52,641 nt of DNA, from NCBI GenBank assembly GCA_947627505.1, contig CANQWG010000005.1:1-52641 (forward strand). The letters run 5' to 3'. The position numbers and the translations under genes were made by a program. The stretch is from an uncultured Bacilli bacterium (lineage in GTDB: Bacteria > Bacillota_I > Bacilli_A > RFN20 > CAG-449). Positions 28,158 through 39,000 of the stretch are shown here, one piece after another (position 1 is the stretch's first letter; every line of letters begins with the position of its first letter). The notes beneath the pieces are model-generated. The model had not been told where the DNA came from and did not search any database. It saw only the letters and a program-made list of their open reading frames with translations.

Positions 28158-29000
28158 ATGAACTATTTTTTATTTGAAATTTTTGGAATTGAATTTGAAT
28201 TAAATATTTCATTAGTAATTACCCTTTTAACTGGCATTGCTTTAGGGATTGTAATCACTTTTTTATTATACCTTTATAGCGCTTTGCTGTCGTTAAGAAA
28301 ATCTCGATATATTATTGATAATTCTTTTGTGGATATCAAAGATGAAGATGTTATCAAACTTATTGAACATTACAAGCATGAATATAAATATCGGATTCAA
28401 GATCCAAATTTAAAAGATACAGCTTTTACTTCATGTGTCAAAGAAGAAGTTCTTCAAATCGCCAAATGGTATCATCCAAAATCCAAACATCCAATGGCAG
28501 AATTGACTTTTGATGAACTTGTGCTATTAAGTAAATATATAACAGATCGAGTTGAAAATATATTTTCCAATCGCATGCTTTCAATTCTTAGAAAGATGAA
28601 GTTATCGACAGTTATTTCGTTAATAGAAGTTAAAAATTCTAAACCGGTTAAAACCATAAACGAACATAAAATTCCTGAAAAAGTCAAAACTATGATGTCG
28701 GCACTTAATTTATTAAATCCTTTTCATTGGTTAAAAAAAGCAATTGTAGATAATTCTATTTCGATAATTATAAAAAAAATATGTTTACTTATCATCCAAA
28801 TCAGCGGTGAAGAAGCATATAAGGTTTTCTCACGAAAAGTATTAATCGATGAGAATGAAACTTATCGAAAAATGTTTGAAGAAATAGAAGAAGAGATCAA
28901 ACGCGAGCAGAAAGAAGAAAAACGACAAATTAAGTTACAACAAAAAAATAATAAAAAGAACAATAAAGAAAATAAGCAAAAAGAAAAAGTTAGTAACTAG
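28158..29000 (+). CDS. Conserved-looking membrane-anchored hypothetical protein (gene X upstream of spmA)
   Basis: SD aaggag, N-terminal TM, K/N/E-rich C-terminal tail; 280 aa; no family recognised. Confidence 0.7.
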   Translation: MNYFLFEIFGIEFELNISLVITLLTGIALGIVITFLLYLYSALLSLRKSRYIIDNSFVDIKDEDVIKLIEHYKHEYKYRIQDPNLKDTAFTSCVKEEVLQIAKWYHPKSKHPMAELTFDELVLLSKYITDRVENIFSNRMLSILRKMKLSTVISLIEVKNSKPVKTINEHKIPEKVKTMMSALNLLNPFHWLKKAIVDNSISIIIKKICLLIIQISGEEAYKVFSRKVLIDENETYRKMFEEIEEEIKREQKEEKRQIKLQQKNNKKNNKENKQKEKVSN

Positions 29001-29062
29001 ATAGTTCTTACATTATCGTTTTATTCATCTATTTATATAAGTGATATTGATGAATAAGATTT
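28978..29062. repeat. Left island-flanking direct repeat (gene X 3' end + spmA 5' end)
   Basis: ~85 bp nearly identical to 42497-42582; includes relic ATGAATAAGATT. Confidence 0.92.
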
Positions 29063-29358
29063 TTAATGAAATCATATTGATGAATTGATTTTTATAAAGA
29101 ACTACTAAGAATTATAATTAATAATAAAATTAATCAGATTAAAGTCAAAATTGAAAGAAGCAATTTCAAGAACAAAAAGTCATTTTAGTTATAAGGATTG
29201 AATTCAAATTAATTTATAATATCGTACTATTAGTCTAAAAATAATATGAAGTTGCAAATTTTGACAATAATTATTACAATTTAATAAATTTTACATTTTT
29301 TAAAGGGTGGGTTCTTATTATCACATTTTTTATATAGCAAATATAGGGGTTGGGGAAT

Positions 29359-29865
29359 ATGGTACGATTTATTAAAGGACTAATGACTTTAGATAAAAGA
29401 GCATACGAAGAATTTTATAGAAAATATTATGTGAAACTCTTTAATATTTTAAATAATATGTTTAGAAGTAAAGAGGATGTGGAAGATATAATTCAATCGT
29501 TGGTTATAGAATTACCCAAAAAATTACAAAGTTATTCTGGAGACTACTTTGACTCTTGGATAATAAAAGTAGCTAAGAATCATGCGATATCTTATTACAG
29601 AAAGTATAAGGGTAAAACTATTGCACTTGATGAAAGCAAGATTCAAACTGATGAATCAAATAAGACTAATGCTATTATTGAGTTTGAAGATTTGCGAGAT
29701 TACCTCACTACAGAAGAATTTCTGTTAGTTTATTTGTATTATTGTGAAGGTCATACCTATCAACAAATTCAGAAAATTATGGATATTTCTGATTATGGTT
29801 GCAGAAATTTAAAAAATAAAGCAATGGTAAAAATTGAAGAATATGTAAGGAGGAATAATCAATGA
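29359..29865 (+). CDS. ECF-type RNA polymerase sigma factor
   Basis: Region 2 RAYEEFYRKYYVKLFNILNNMFRSKEDVEDIIQSLVIELPKKLQSY...WIIKVAKNHAISYYRKYKGK; region 4 LTTEEFLLVYLYYCEGHTYQQIQKIMDISDYGCRNLKNKA. Confidence 0.88.
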   Translation: MVRFIKGLMTLDKRAYEEFYRKYYVKLFNILNNMFRSKEDVEDIIQSLVIELPKKLQSYSGDYFDSWIIKVAKNHAISYYRKYKGKTIALDESKIQTDESNKTNAIIEFEDLRDYLTTEEFLLVYLYYCEGHTYQQIQKIMDISDYGCRNLKNKAMVKIEEYVRRNNQ

Positions 29866-30491
29866 AAAAAAGTGAAATCAAAAAACTTCTTAGCCAATAT
29901 GATTGTAGCGATATTGATCCTAAAGAAGCGTTTAATAAGCTTGAAGGGAAAATAGAATTTAAAGAGGAGAAAAAGATTAGTTTTAAAAAAAGACCATTTA
30001 TCGCTTTTGCTTCTATAATTTGTTTAATGTTAATTGGTTCAATTGGTTTTAATGTGGTTCAGTATTTATTTCTTAATAGACCAGTTGAAAACATTCAGCA
30101 CAATACTGTAATGGTTGACACAAATGAATATATAGAGGCTGCAAAAGTTTATTTGAATGAAGTATGTGATTCTTATGAAATCTTACCAGATCAAACTTCT
30201 TTTATAGATTCTATTTATGTTATAAATCTGTATAAAGGCTATTCATTTAATGATGATGGTGAATTCACTTTAAACTATTATTATCAAATATATTCGTTTT
30301 TAGATGGTACATCGAATTTGGAATTTCATTTTTTTCAAGAAGATAATTTGATATATAGCTTATTTGGCAGTGAAGAAAAGCAAATTATGGGAAATTTGAA
30401 TAATGCAATTCCGCTATTAAAGGAAGGACTTTTATTAATAAAAGTTTATGAATATGATTATCTTATAAAACAAATTTCATTTATTTTATAA
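29862..30491 (+). CDS. Single-TM protein, putative anti-sigma factor
   Basis: Overlaps the sigma gene (ATGA); ~50-aa cytosolic N-terminus, one TM (FIAFASIICLMLIGSIGFNVVQYL), extracytoplasmic C-domain. Confidence 0.55.
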   Translation: MKKSEIKKLLSQYDCSDIDPKEAFNKLEGKIEFKEEKKISFKKRPFIAFASIICLMLIGSIGFNVVQYLFLNRPVENIQHNTVMVDTNEYIEAAKVYLNEVCDSYEILPDQTSFIDSIYVINLYKGYSFNDDGEFTLNYYYQIYSFLDGTSNLEFHFFQEDNLIYSLFGSEEKQIMGNLNNAIPLLKEGLLLIKVYEYDYLIKQISFIL

Positions 30492-30507
30492 ATTTCAACA
30501 AATTTCG

Positions 30508-30544
30508 CCTCCTAAAATCGTTATAAAAGTATAGGAGGTTTTTT
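30508..30544 (+). terminator. Terminator-like hairpin whose 3' arm is the downstream Shine-Dalgarno
   Basis: CCTCCTA ... TAGGAGG-TTTTTT-ATG. Confidence 0.7.
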
Positions 30545-32149
30545 ATGAAAATTATATTTATTATTCCGCTAATTATTGGAGCATTCACTACTATTCAAAG
30601 TGATGGAAAAGTACAAGAATCTAGACTTAATAAAATAGTCTTTGAGGATTTTAACAAATCGAATCTTACTGAGGGTAACTTTGAGATTACTAATTCATCA
30701 ATAATGATAAAATTAAATTATGAAATGAAAAACAATGTTTTATTAAATGAAGATGAATCATTTGAAAATTATCATGCACGTTTATTACAAGTAGGAAGAG
30801 AATTTCACGAACAAAAAAATAAAGATATCGTTGAGTCTTCTTTACTAGGTAAAATTCCAAACTTGTATGTGTCTGCATACGCACCCTATGTTTCTTTTAA
30901 AAGTGATGAAACAACTGATTTAAATATGCTTTTAGATTTAACTAGTGATAATAATATAGAAAAAATAATTGTAACGGATTCTCAATCAACTAAACCAGAA
31001 CTAGAATTGGCAAAAGAATTTGTTGGCGTTCGATCGACTATTACATCAGGAGAGCTAACAGGAAAAGGTATCACAGTGGGTATTCTTGAACCTAATATTC
31101 TAGATAAATCCCATGAAAATTTTGGAGATACTGATGTACTTGTAAGAGATGAATGGCTATATAATGAAACCATATCAGATCACACAACTATAATGGGTTC
31201 CATAATAGCTGGGAAAAATGGTATTGCACCAAAGGCAAAATTATTAAGTGTCGAATTAAATGGGGATGCTTTAAGTGAAATAGATTGGTTACTAGATAAT
31301 GGCGTAAATATTATTAATTGTAGCTATGGGGATGCATCGCCAACAGGAGTTTATTCATCAAAATCTGCCTATATGGATTATATTTCTAACATATATCGAA
31401 TTACATTTGTTGCTTCATCTGGAAATACTGGTACTACAGATAAATATGTTGCAAATCCAGGATTGGGTTATAATGTTATTACGGTTGGCGCAAGTTCTAG
31501 TACTACTGCGCATCGCCGTACTTTTTCATCTTATGTTGTAAAAGATGGTCCAAGCAAACCAAATATTCTTGCACCAGGTCATAGTATTAATGTGAAACCA
31601 TTTGGAGCACAAGAAGGGACAAGTCTATCTGCTGCAATAACAACAGGATGCATCGCTCTTATGATGGAAAAGGTAACGGCTTTTCAAACTAATCCTGCGC
31701 TATTAAGAGCGATTTTAATGGCGAATGCAAAAGTTCCATCGGATGCTTATAGACAAACATACGGATTGCATGATCAAATAGGTGCTGGGTGCATAGATTT
31801 CAAAGAAACTATAAATAATATAGGCGGATTAACACAATTTCACAACACTCAAAATAAATCAAATTTAGGTGGCAAAGGCGAGTTGGTTCAAAGCGGACAA
31901 AGTATTAGAGCTGCGCTTTCTTGGATGGCTTATTCAAATGGTAATGCTGATAGTATCGCATTTACTGATTATGATATTGTAATAAAAAATTCTAGTGATG
32001 ATATTCTATTGAGTAGCAGTGGAAACGAAGAAAATCTAGAATTTTTAGATTACACAGTCACAAAAACAGATGTGTATATGATTGAAGTATTACAAAATGG
32101 AAACATTGTACAAAATGATTTCATAGGACTAGCATATCGAATATTCTAA
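30545..32149 (+). CDS. Secreted S8 (subtilase)-type serine protease
   Basis: Signal peptide; HTTIMGSIIAGKNGIAPKAKLLSVEL (His box), FVASSGNTG, GTSLSAAITTG (Ser box); ILEPN where an Asp is expected. Confidence 0.85.
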   Translation: MKIIFIIPLIIGAFTTIQSDGKVQESRLNKIVFEDFNKSNLTEGNFEITNSSIMIKLNYEMKNNVLLNEDESFENYHARLLQVGREFHEQKNKDIVESSLLGKIPNLYVSAYAPYVSFKSDETTDLNMLLDLTSDNNIEKIIVTDSQSTKPELELAKEFVGVRSTITSGELTGKGITVGILEPNILDKSHENFGDTDVLVRDEWLYNETISDHTTIMGSIIAGKNGIAPKAKLLSVELNGDALSEIDWLLDNGVNIINCSYGDASPTGVYSSKSAYMDYISNIYRITFVASSGNTGTTDKYVANPGLGYNVITVGASSSTTAHRRTFSSYVVKDGPSKPNILAPGHSINVKPFGAQEGTSLSAAITTGCIALMMEKVTAFQTNPALLRAILMANAKVPSDAYRQTYGLHDQIGAGCIDFKETINNIGGLTQFHNTQNKSNLGGKGELVQSGQSIRAALSWMAYSNGNADSIAFTDYDIVIKNSSDDILLSSSGNEENLEFLDYTVTKTDVYMIEVLQNGNIVQNDFIGLAYRIF

Positions 32150-32152
32150 TAA

Positions 32153-32416
32153 ATGCTTAAGGGTAAAAATGTTAATATCCGAGATTGCCCTAAAAATCTA
32201 AAGACATATTTATTTGAAGTACTTTCTCTGTATGATAGTGTGCATAGCACTATTTATAGTAAAGAATTTTATTATATTTATATTGATTGTCAATTATATT
32301 CTTTAAAAGAACTTGGCGAAATTTTAAATATCTCTAATACTGCATTGCACGTCCATATGCATAAAATTAATAAGTACATAGATATTGCAACTGAAAGAAT
32401 TAAAGTAAGACAATAA
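32153..32416 (+). CDS. Small HTH protein, sigma-region-4-like
   Basis: YSLKELGEILNISNTALHVHMHKINKYID; 4 nt after the protease stop. Confidence 0.55.
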   Translation: MLKGKNVNIRDCPKNLKTYLFEVLSLYDSVHSTIYSKEFYYIYIDCQLYSLKELGEILNISNTALHVHMHKINKYIDIATERIKVRQ

Positions 32417-32420
32417 ACTT

Positions 32421-32455
32421 AAACGTTCGACTAAGCAAGTTGGACGTTTTTTTTC
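32421..32455 (+). terminator. Intrinsic terminator
   Basis: AAACGTTCGAC-TAAGCAA-GTTGGACGTTTTTTTT. Confidence 0.8.
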
Positions 32456-32498
32456 AAAATTTCTCGCGCGTAATTATAACATAAAAAATAGTCAAGTG

Positions 32499-32519
32499 GG
32501 ATACCGAAAATCGGTATCC
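32499..32519. promoter_or_regulatory. Perfect inverted repeat GGATACCGA-AAA-TCGGTATCC (putative operator)
   Basis: 9-bp arms, 3-nt spacer, in the promoter region of the holin-like/rhs operon. Confidence 0.6.
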
Positions 32520-32569
32520 ATCTTTGACAAAAAACGACATTATAATCGAGGTATAAAGGAGTGTTTATT

Positions 32570-33085
32570 ATGGATTTTTCAGGTTTGACGAATTATGAAT
32601 TTTTTGTCCAATTAGGATATGTAACCATCATATCTAGCATCTTAACGATGTTGATCACTTGGATCATCAAAATGATTCTCAAAAAAAGAAAAGTGATTAA
32701 GGAGGGAATGGATCCAACGGAGAAGGATCAAATACTTTCAAAGGTAGGAAGAATAGTAGCCTTAATAATCTATACAGCTTTATATCTCGGAAATGAATTC
32801 TATCTGAAACACACCATTACTTTAGATGGAACATTATTGACCGGTTTATTTAGTGGAGCGACCTTAACTTTAACGTTGGCTAAAGGTTTCTATACGATGA
32901 TTAGGCAATATCAAAAGAAAAAGAATGTTTTTGAGAAACTTAAGTATTGTGAAGAAACGATTCAAAAACTACAAGAGCCACATGTTCCAAATCAACCGGT
33001 AGAGGAATTAATAACTCATGTTGTTACTAGTGAATCGAAAAATAGATGGATATTAAGCAATAACAATAAGGAGGAAACAAAATGA
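32570..33085 (+). CDS. Small multi-TM protein, holin-like (tentative)
   Basis: 2-3 predicted TM segments, charged C-terminal tail; ends 4 nt into rhs. Confidence 0.5.
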   Translation: MDFSGLTNYEFFVQLGYVTIISSILTMLITWIIKMILKKRKVIKEGMDPTEKDQILSKVGRIVALIIYTALYLGNEFYLKHTITLDGTLLTGLFSGATLTLTLAKGFYTMIRQYQKKKNVFEKLKYCEETIQKLQEPHVPNQPVEELITHVVTSESKNRWILSNNNKEETK

Positions 33086-36000
33086 AAAAAATTGTTGTAT
33101 CGAAAGAAGAGTTAAAAGAAGAAAAAATGAAAGTAAATAAGCAAACTTCCCATGTGTCTAATCAAAAAGAAACATCAAATAATAGTAAAGAAATTAAAAA
33201 GCCAAATTCTACTCTTAAAGTTAAAGTAAAAACAATTACTTTCGGAATTGATAATGGAGATGGTAATTTTGAATTACAAGAAGATGAAAATGGATTCAAA
33301 ACAACAAAAGGGAAATTCACGAGTTATTTTGCTAAATCACTAGATGAAAAAGAACTTGTAAAATTAAGCAAAGATAATCATGAAGTATCTTTAAACTTTT
33401 TGGGAAAGAAATCAAAAATTGGAAAGATCTCTAAAGTAAGAGGAAAAGTAATTTCTAGTAAGAAAGAGAAGTCATCCATTAGTTTTGAAAACTTTGAAAA
33501 AGGATTAGATTTAAACTATGAAGTCCATTCTCATGGAATCAAAGAAAATATTATCGTAAGAGAAAAACAAGATGAATATAGTTTTGACTTTAGTTTAAAT
33601 ATCGGAAGTTTAACACCACGATATAACGAAGAAATAAAATGTATTGAACTTTGTGATAACGACAAGATAATCTATAGAATTTTAAGTCCATATATGAAAG
33701 ATAGTAGTGAAAAGACATCATTTGATTGTTTCTATGATATTGAACAAGATGGAGAAGTACTAAACCTAACCTTAATAGCAGATGCTTCTTGGATTAATGA
33801 TGATAAAAGAGTTTTACCGGTTATTATTGATCCGACTATTGAGGTGATACAAGAAATGATGGAAATGTATTCAGTAAAAAATTCATTTAGGAACGAAAAT
33901 TTTAATGAATTTTATCAAGTTGGATATATAGACATATTGTTTGACTTACTTAAGTATAGTGTTGACTTTGATATTAATCGGGCCATTATTAAAAATGAAG
34001 TAAATACTTTATCTAAAGTTTTTTTAAGATTTGTTGTTAAAGAGATTAGTGAAAAAGAGGATGATTATTATATCTCTGTAGTTAATAAAAATAATATAAT
34101 TCTAAAAATAGATAAAAATAATTTATCAGGAGATCATCTTATAGATATCACAGATCTTTTTAATAATTCAGATGAAGATATTATAACTATAAGTTTAAAA
34201 TATGTAGGAACAAATAAGTATTGTACCATACAAGTATATTCTCCATATGCTGATGAAAATCTAAAACCTCAGCTTTATATTGAATATCTTGATGAAGTGG
34301 ATGAAGGTAATATCGTCACAAATGAGTACTATGTTGGTCAAGCAGGAACTACTTTTGTTAATTTAAAAACAGGAAGTTTTAAACATTATCATAGTGATGC
34401 TAGTATCAATCATAATGCTTTATCAATTAATATAAATCATGTATTTGATTCTCAAATTTTTAATGGAAATAAAGATGAGATTTCACCAAGCTATATTGGA
34501 AAAGGATGGAAAACTAATTTACAACAATACTTAATTAAATCTGATACTTTCAGTCAAGTTTTTGGATGCAAAGATGTGACATATGTTGACGGAGATGGTA
34601 AAAGGCATAACCTAATCGAAAAATGGTATTATATTGATGAAAATAAAGTAAAGCATTTTGTTTCAAAAGATAATATTTTTGTTGATGACGATCAAGAAAT
34701 AAAATATCTAGACTCGGATTCGGTAAAGCATAAGGTAAAACTCGAAGTTACTAATGAAGAAGGATTATCATATATTTCTGGCTCTTCAATGAATGACTTT
34801 TCGAGTAATCAAATTGTAAGAAAAAGATATTTTATTAAATATGGTTTTGGTGAACGCGAAATTAGTGTCGATCCAAATGTAAAACATTATTTGCAATATT
34901 ATTTTTTAACTTCTGATGGTGAGAAAAAGACAATTGGACCATCACGGGTTAATATATCGGATGAAGGAATTTTACAAGTAATAGGTGGAAGACAAGTATT
35001 TTTAGATATCGGTTACGCAATAAATATTTCCAAAAAAGATGATGGTCATTATTATTTTACAGTAGATGATGTAGACCCTTTATTAGTATCATCAAGATCG
35101 AGCAAACCAACCGAATTCAAAGTGATAGAAAAAATTGTTGTTGAAGAAAATTCGCAATTTGAAATATATGTTGATGAAAATTTAGAATCATTAAGAAGTC
35201 AAATTAATAATTTAAATCTTAGTATCGAAGAATTAAAACTATCAAGAGATAGTACAATGCAGTTATTAAATAATTACAATAAACAATTTTATGGACAAAA
35301 TTCAAATTTGAAATTGCAAATAAGCGAATATGAAGGTTTCACATATAATTACAAAGATTTAACATTTGCAAAAACAGAAGAGAACGGATGTACAGAGGAT
35401 AGTAATAAAGCTCTACAATGTATAGATGCTGGAAGATTATATCAAAGACAAACAAGAGATTACGCTGATATAAGTGCAGTTTCGCCAAATGAAATTCAAA
35501 TGAAATCGTTGAGAATGTCTTTAACAATGTCATTGTTCCAAATTTTATGTTGCGAAGAGCAATTAGGCCAAATTGTAAGCCAAATTGAAATATATGAAAC
35601 CAAAAAAAATCAATTAATAGCACAAAGAGATGCATATATTAAAAATTATAGAAAAAACGCTATTGATTATATTTTTGATAATGAAGGAAATACATTAGGT
35701 TTTGATGGATATGGTAGATTAGTTTTGCTGCAAGATACATATGAGAATAAAATAGAAATTGAATATGGTTATGAAGAAGAAAATGAGGGTAAACTGCTTT
35801 CAGTATCTTCGGAAATAGAAACAGTTAAATTTAATTATGATAATAAAACAGGTTTTTTAAAATCTATTATTGATAATAGTGGAAGAAAAACAAGATATGA
35901 ATATGATGAAAATAATGAACTAATTACAATTAAATATAACGATGGTAAAAAAACAAACTTTGATTATAGTGAAGGTTTTTCAGTTACATCTCCACGTTTA

Positions 36001-39000
36001 GAAATCAATAAAATAATTAATGATGAGGATGAATCTATTCATGTTAGAACGTACTGCTTAAAAAGTACTTTTGATCGTGACAGTAAAATTTTTCAAAATA
36101 TAATTGATAAAAATACAAAAATAGTTGGAAATGAAAATATTGAAAATGTGTTAGATCATCATTACACATTTGATAAAGATTTAAAATTAACAATAATTAC
36201 AGATGATAATAAAAAAGAAAACGTTAAATACTTTTTTGATTCAATTGGAAATGTTCTAAAATTAGACGAAATTAAAACTACAAAAGTCTCATTTTTTGAA
36301 GGTAAAATGTTAAAATCGGAAGTCGAATATAAAACTTATGATATAGATAATTTAGATAATAGTCCGGTTTTAGAATCGCTAACTATTTATCCTTCTTCAC
36401 ATACTTATAAATATGATTTAACTAGTTTTGATAATTTGCCATTATCAAATATGTTAGGTCTTAAAATCGATGTTGTAACTGGTAATGTAGATGAAGAGTC
36501 TATTTTGGTTTTTAAAGTAAAAGCTACGGTTCAGACCACTAATCAGGATGGAACGATAAAACAAGAAGTCTTTGAACAAGAATATCAAGAAATTAAGTTA
36601 CAGACTATTGTACTTCCTATTTGTATTGATAGGAATTTATCTTCCGATTTAACCATTGAAATAACTGCTGAATCATCTGAATTTAATGAAACTTATTTTG
36701 ATTCTATCGATTTAATTAAACTTGAAAGTGGCGCAATTTACACCTATGATATAGAAAATCATTTAATTAAAAAACAAGATGGCATTAATACTATAATTTA
36801 TGAAGATTATAATGATAATAATATTCCTTTGAAGGTTATAAAAACAGATATTTATGGAGATGAACTAGTTATATCATGTAGTTATAACAATCAAAACAAA
36901 ATTTCGAATATCGAAGATAGTAAAGGAAACGTTAAAGAATACTATTATAACGATAAAGGACAATGTATTGAAAGGAGAACCTATAATAAAAAAGATGCAT
37001 CTTTGATGAAAGTGAGGAAAGCTGAATACGATGAACAAGGAAGAGTGTTATCTATTAAAGGACAAATCAAAGATAGAAAAGGTAATTATCCTACCGAAGA
37101 AGTAACTTATTTACCAAACACAAATATTCAAAGTAAAATTAAAGAAGTAAATGGAGAAACTACATGTTATACTTATGATTTTAACACAGGAGATCTACTT
37201 AGTATTTCTTCAAGTGCTGAAGGAATCAATAATTCCAAATCGTTTACTTATAACTATGGTTTACTAACCTCATTAGCACATCATGGAATGAAAGTTGATT
37301 ACATTTATGATGGAAAGGGAAGAAAAGTTCAAATTAGTTTAAATGGTAGTAATTATTTACGTAATATTTACGATGATAATTATAAAAATAATGATCTAAA
37401 AATCAAGCATGGTAGTTTTGTCGAAACCGAATTTGAAGCTGACTATAAAACTAGTTATATAACTGATGATGAGAATAGATTAAAATTATTAAGTTTTAAT
37501 AGTGATATACATCAGGGTGAAAGCATATATGACTATGAAGATGAAAACTTAACAAGAGTCATTTCTAATAAGACGAATCTAGATACTCAGGAAGTTTTTA
37601 CAGAAGTTTTAGAAAAATCATATGATGATTATAATAATGTTACAGATTTTACCAAGACTGTAAATGATGATGCACATTTCTACCGCGCATTTACGTATGA
37701 TAGTAAGAATCGGTTAAGTAAAGAAGAAATCAGCATCCAAGATGGTGATGTTTTACAAACTGAGTATCAATATGATGAAGATAATAGAATAACGAAATTA
37801 GATATTAAAGGACTATTTACAATTAATTACGATTATGATGTTCTAAATAGAGTAAAGCATCAAAATATTGAAATAGATAAAAGTAGTAGCTATTCTTCAC
37901 AAAAAATAGAGTTGTGCCACGAATATAGTTATTTGCAACAAGATGAAAATAGTTTGGATTTAGTTGCTGAGAATCGAACCAAAGTCATTGTAAGAAAAGA
38001 GTCTATATCTGAAGAGAACAAACTAATACCTATTAAAATTTATATGACTGAGACAAGCAAATATAATTATGATGAAAGTGGTAATATCATTGAAATCGAT
38101 GCTGATGATAGTTTAACAAGATATCAATACGATAAATTAAATCGCCTTGTAAGAGAGGATAATCCAAAATTAAATAAGACCATTACCTATAAGTACGATA
38201 GTGCAGGAAATATTCTTTTAAAGAAAACTTATGAATATACTCTAGAAGATAAATTGTATTCACCAAAAGTAGATGAATATACTTATGAATGTGATGGATG
38301 GAATGACCAATTACTATTCTTTAATGGCAAACAGTTTGAATATGATAAAATGGGACGTCCAATTACTTATATGGATAATTTGTTAGAATGGGAAAGTAAT
38401 GGAAATTTATTAAGTTTCATGAGTGAAGAAGTGGAGGCTTATTATTCCTATGATGCAAATGGTATAAGAAGAAATAAGATTGTTAATGATGTTGAAACTT
38501 CATTCATCGTCGATGGAACAAGAATACTAAGGGCAATTACCAAAAATGGGATATTAACATACAAATATGCTCTTAACAAATTGATTGGTTTCAATTATAA
38601 TGATGGTAGTAATAGCAAAGAATATATCTACTTAAGAAATATACAAGGTGATATTATTGCTATATACGATGATGAAGGAAATGAAGTAGGGGGATATGCA
38701 TATGATGCTTATGGTAATCACATAATTACTAATGATGTAGATGGAATTGCAACTCTTAATCCATTTAGATATCGTGGATACTATTATGATGAGGAAACAG
38801 GACTATATTATCTAAATAGTAGATATTATGATCCGAAGACAGGAAGATTCATTTCACCTGATATTATTTCAATCTTAGATGAAACAACGGCACAGATTAA
38901 CGGACTAAATCTCTACATGTATTGTGGGGATAATCCAGTGATGAATGTGGATCCAAGCGGAAGATTTTTCTTCTCCTTCTTGGCTGCAATTTTAATAGCA

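Noticed and set aside
32524-32546. TTGACA...TATAAT as a housekeeping promoter for the rhs operon
   Set aside because: Spacer is 11 nt, too short for a sigma-A promoter; kept only the inverted repeat as evidence.
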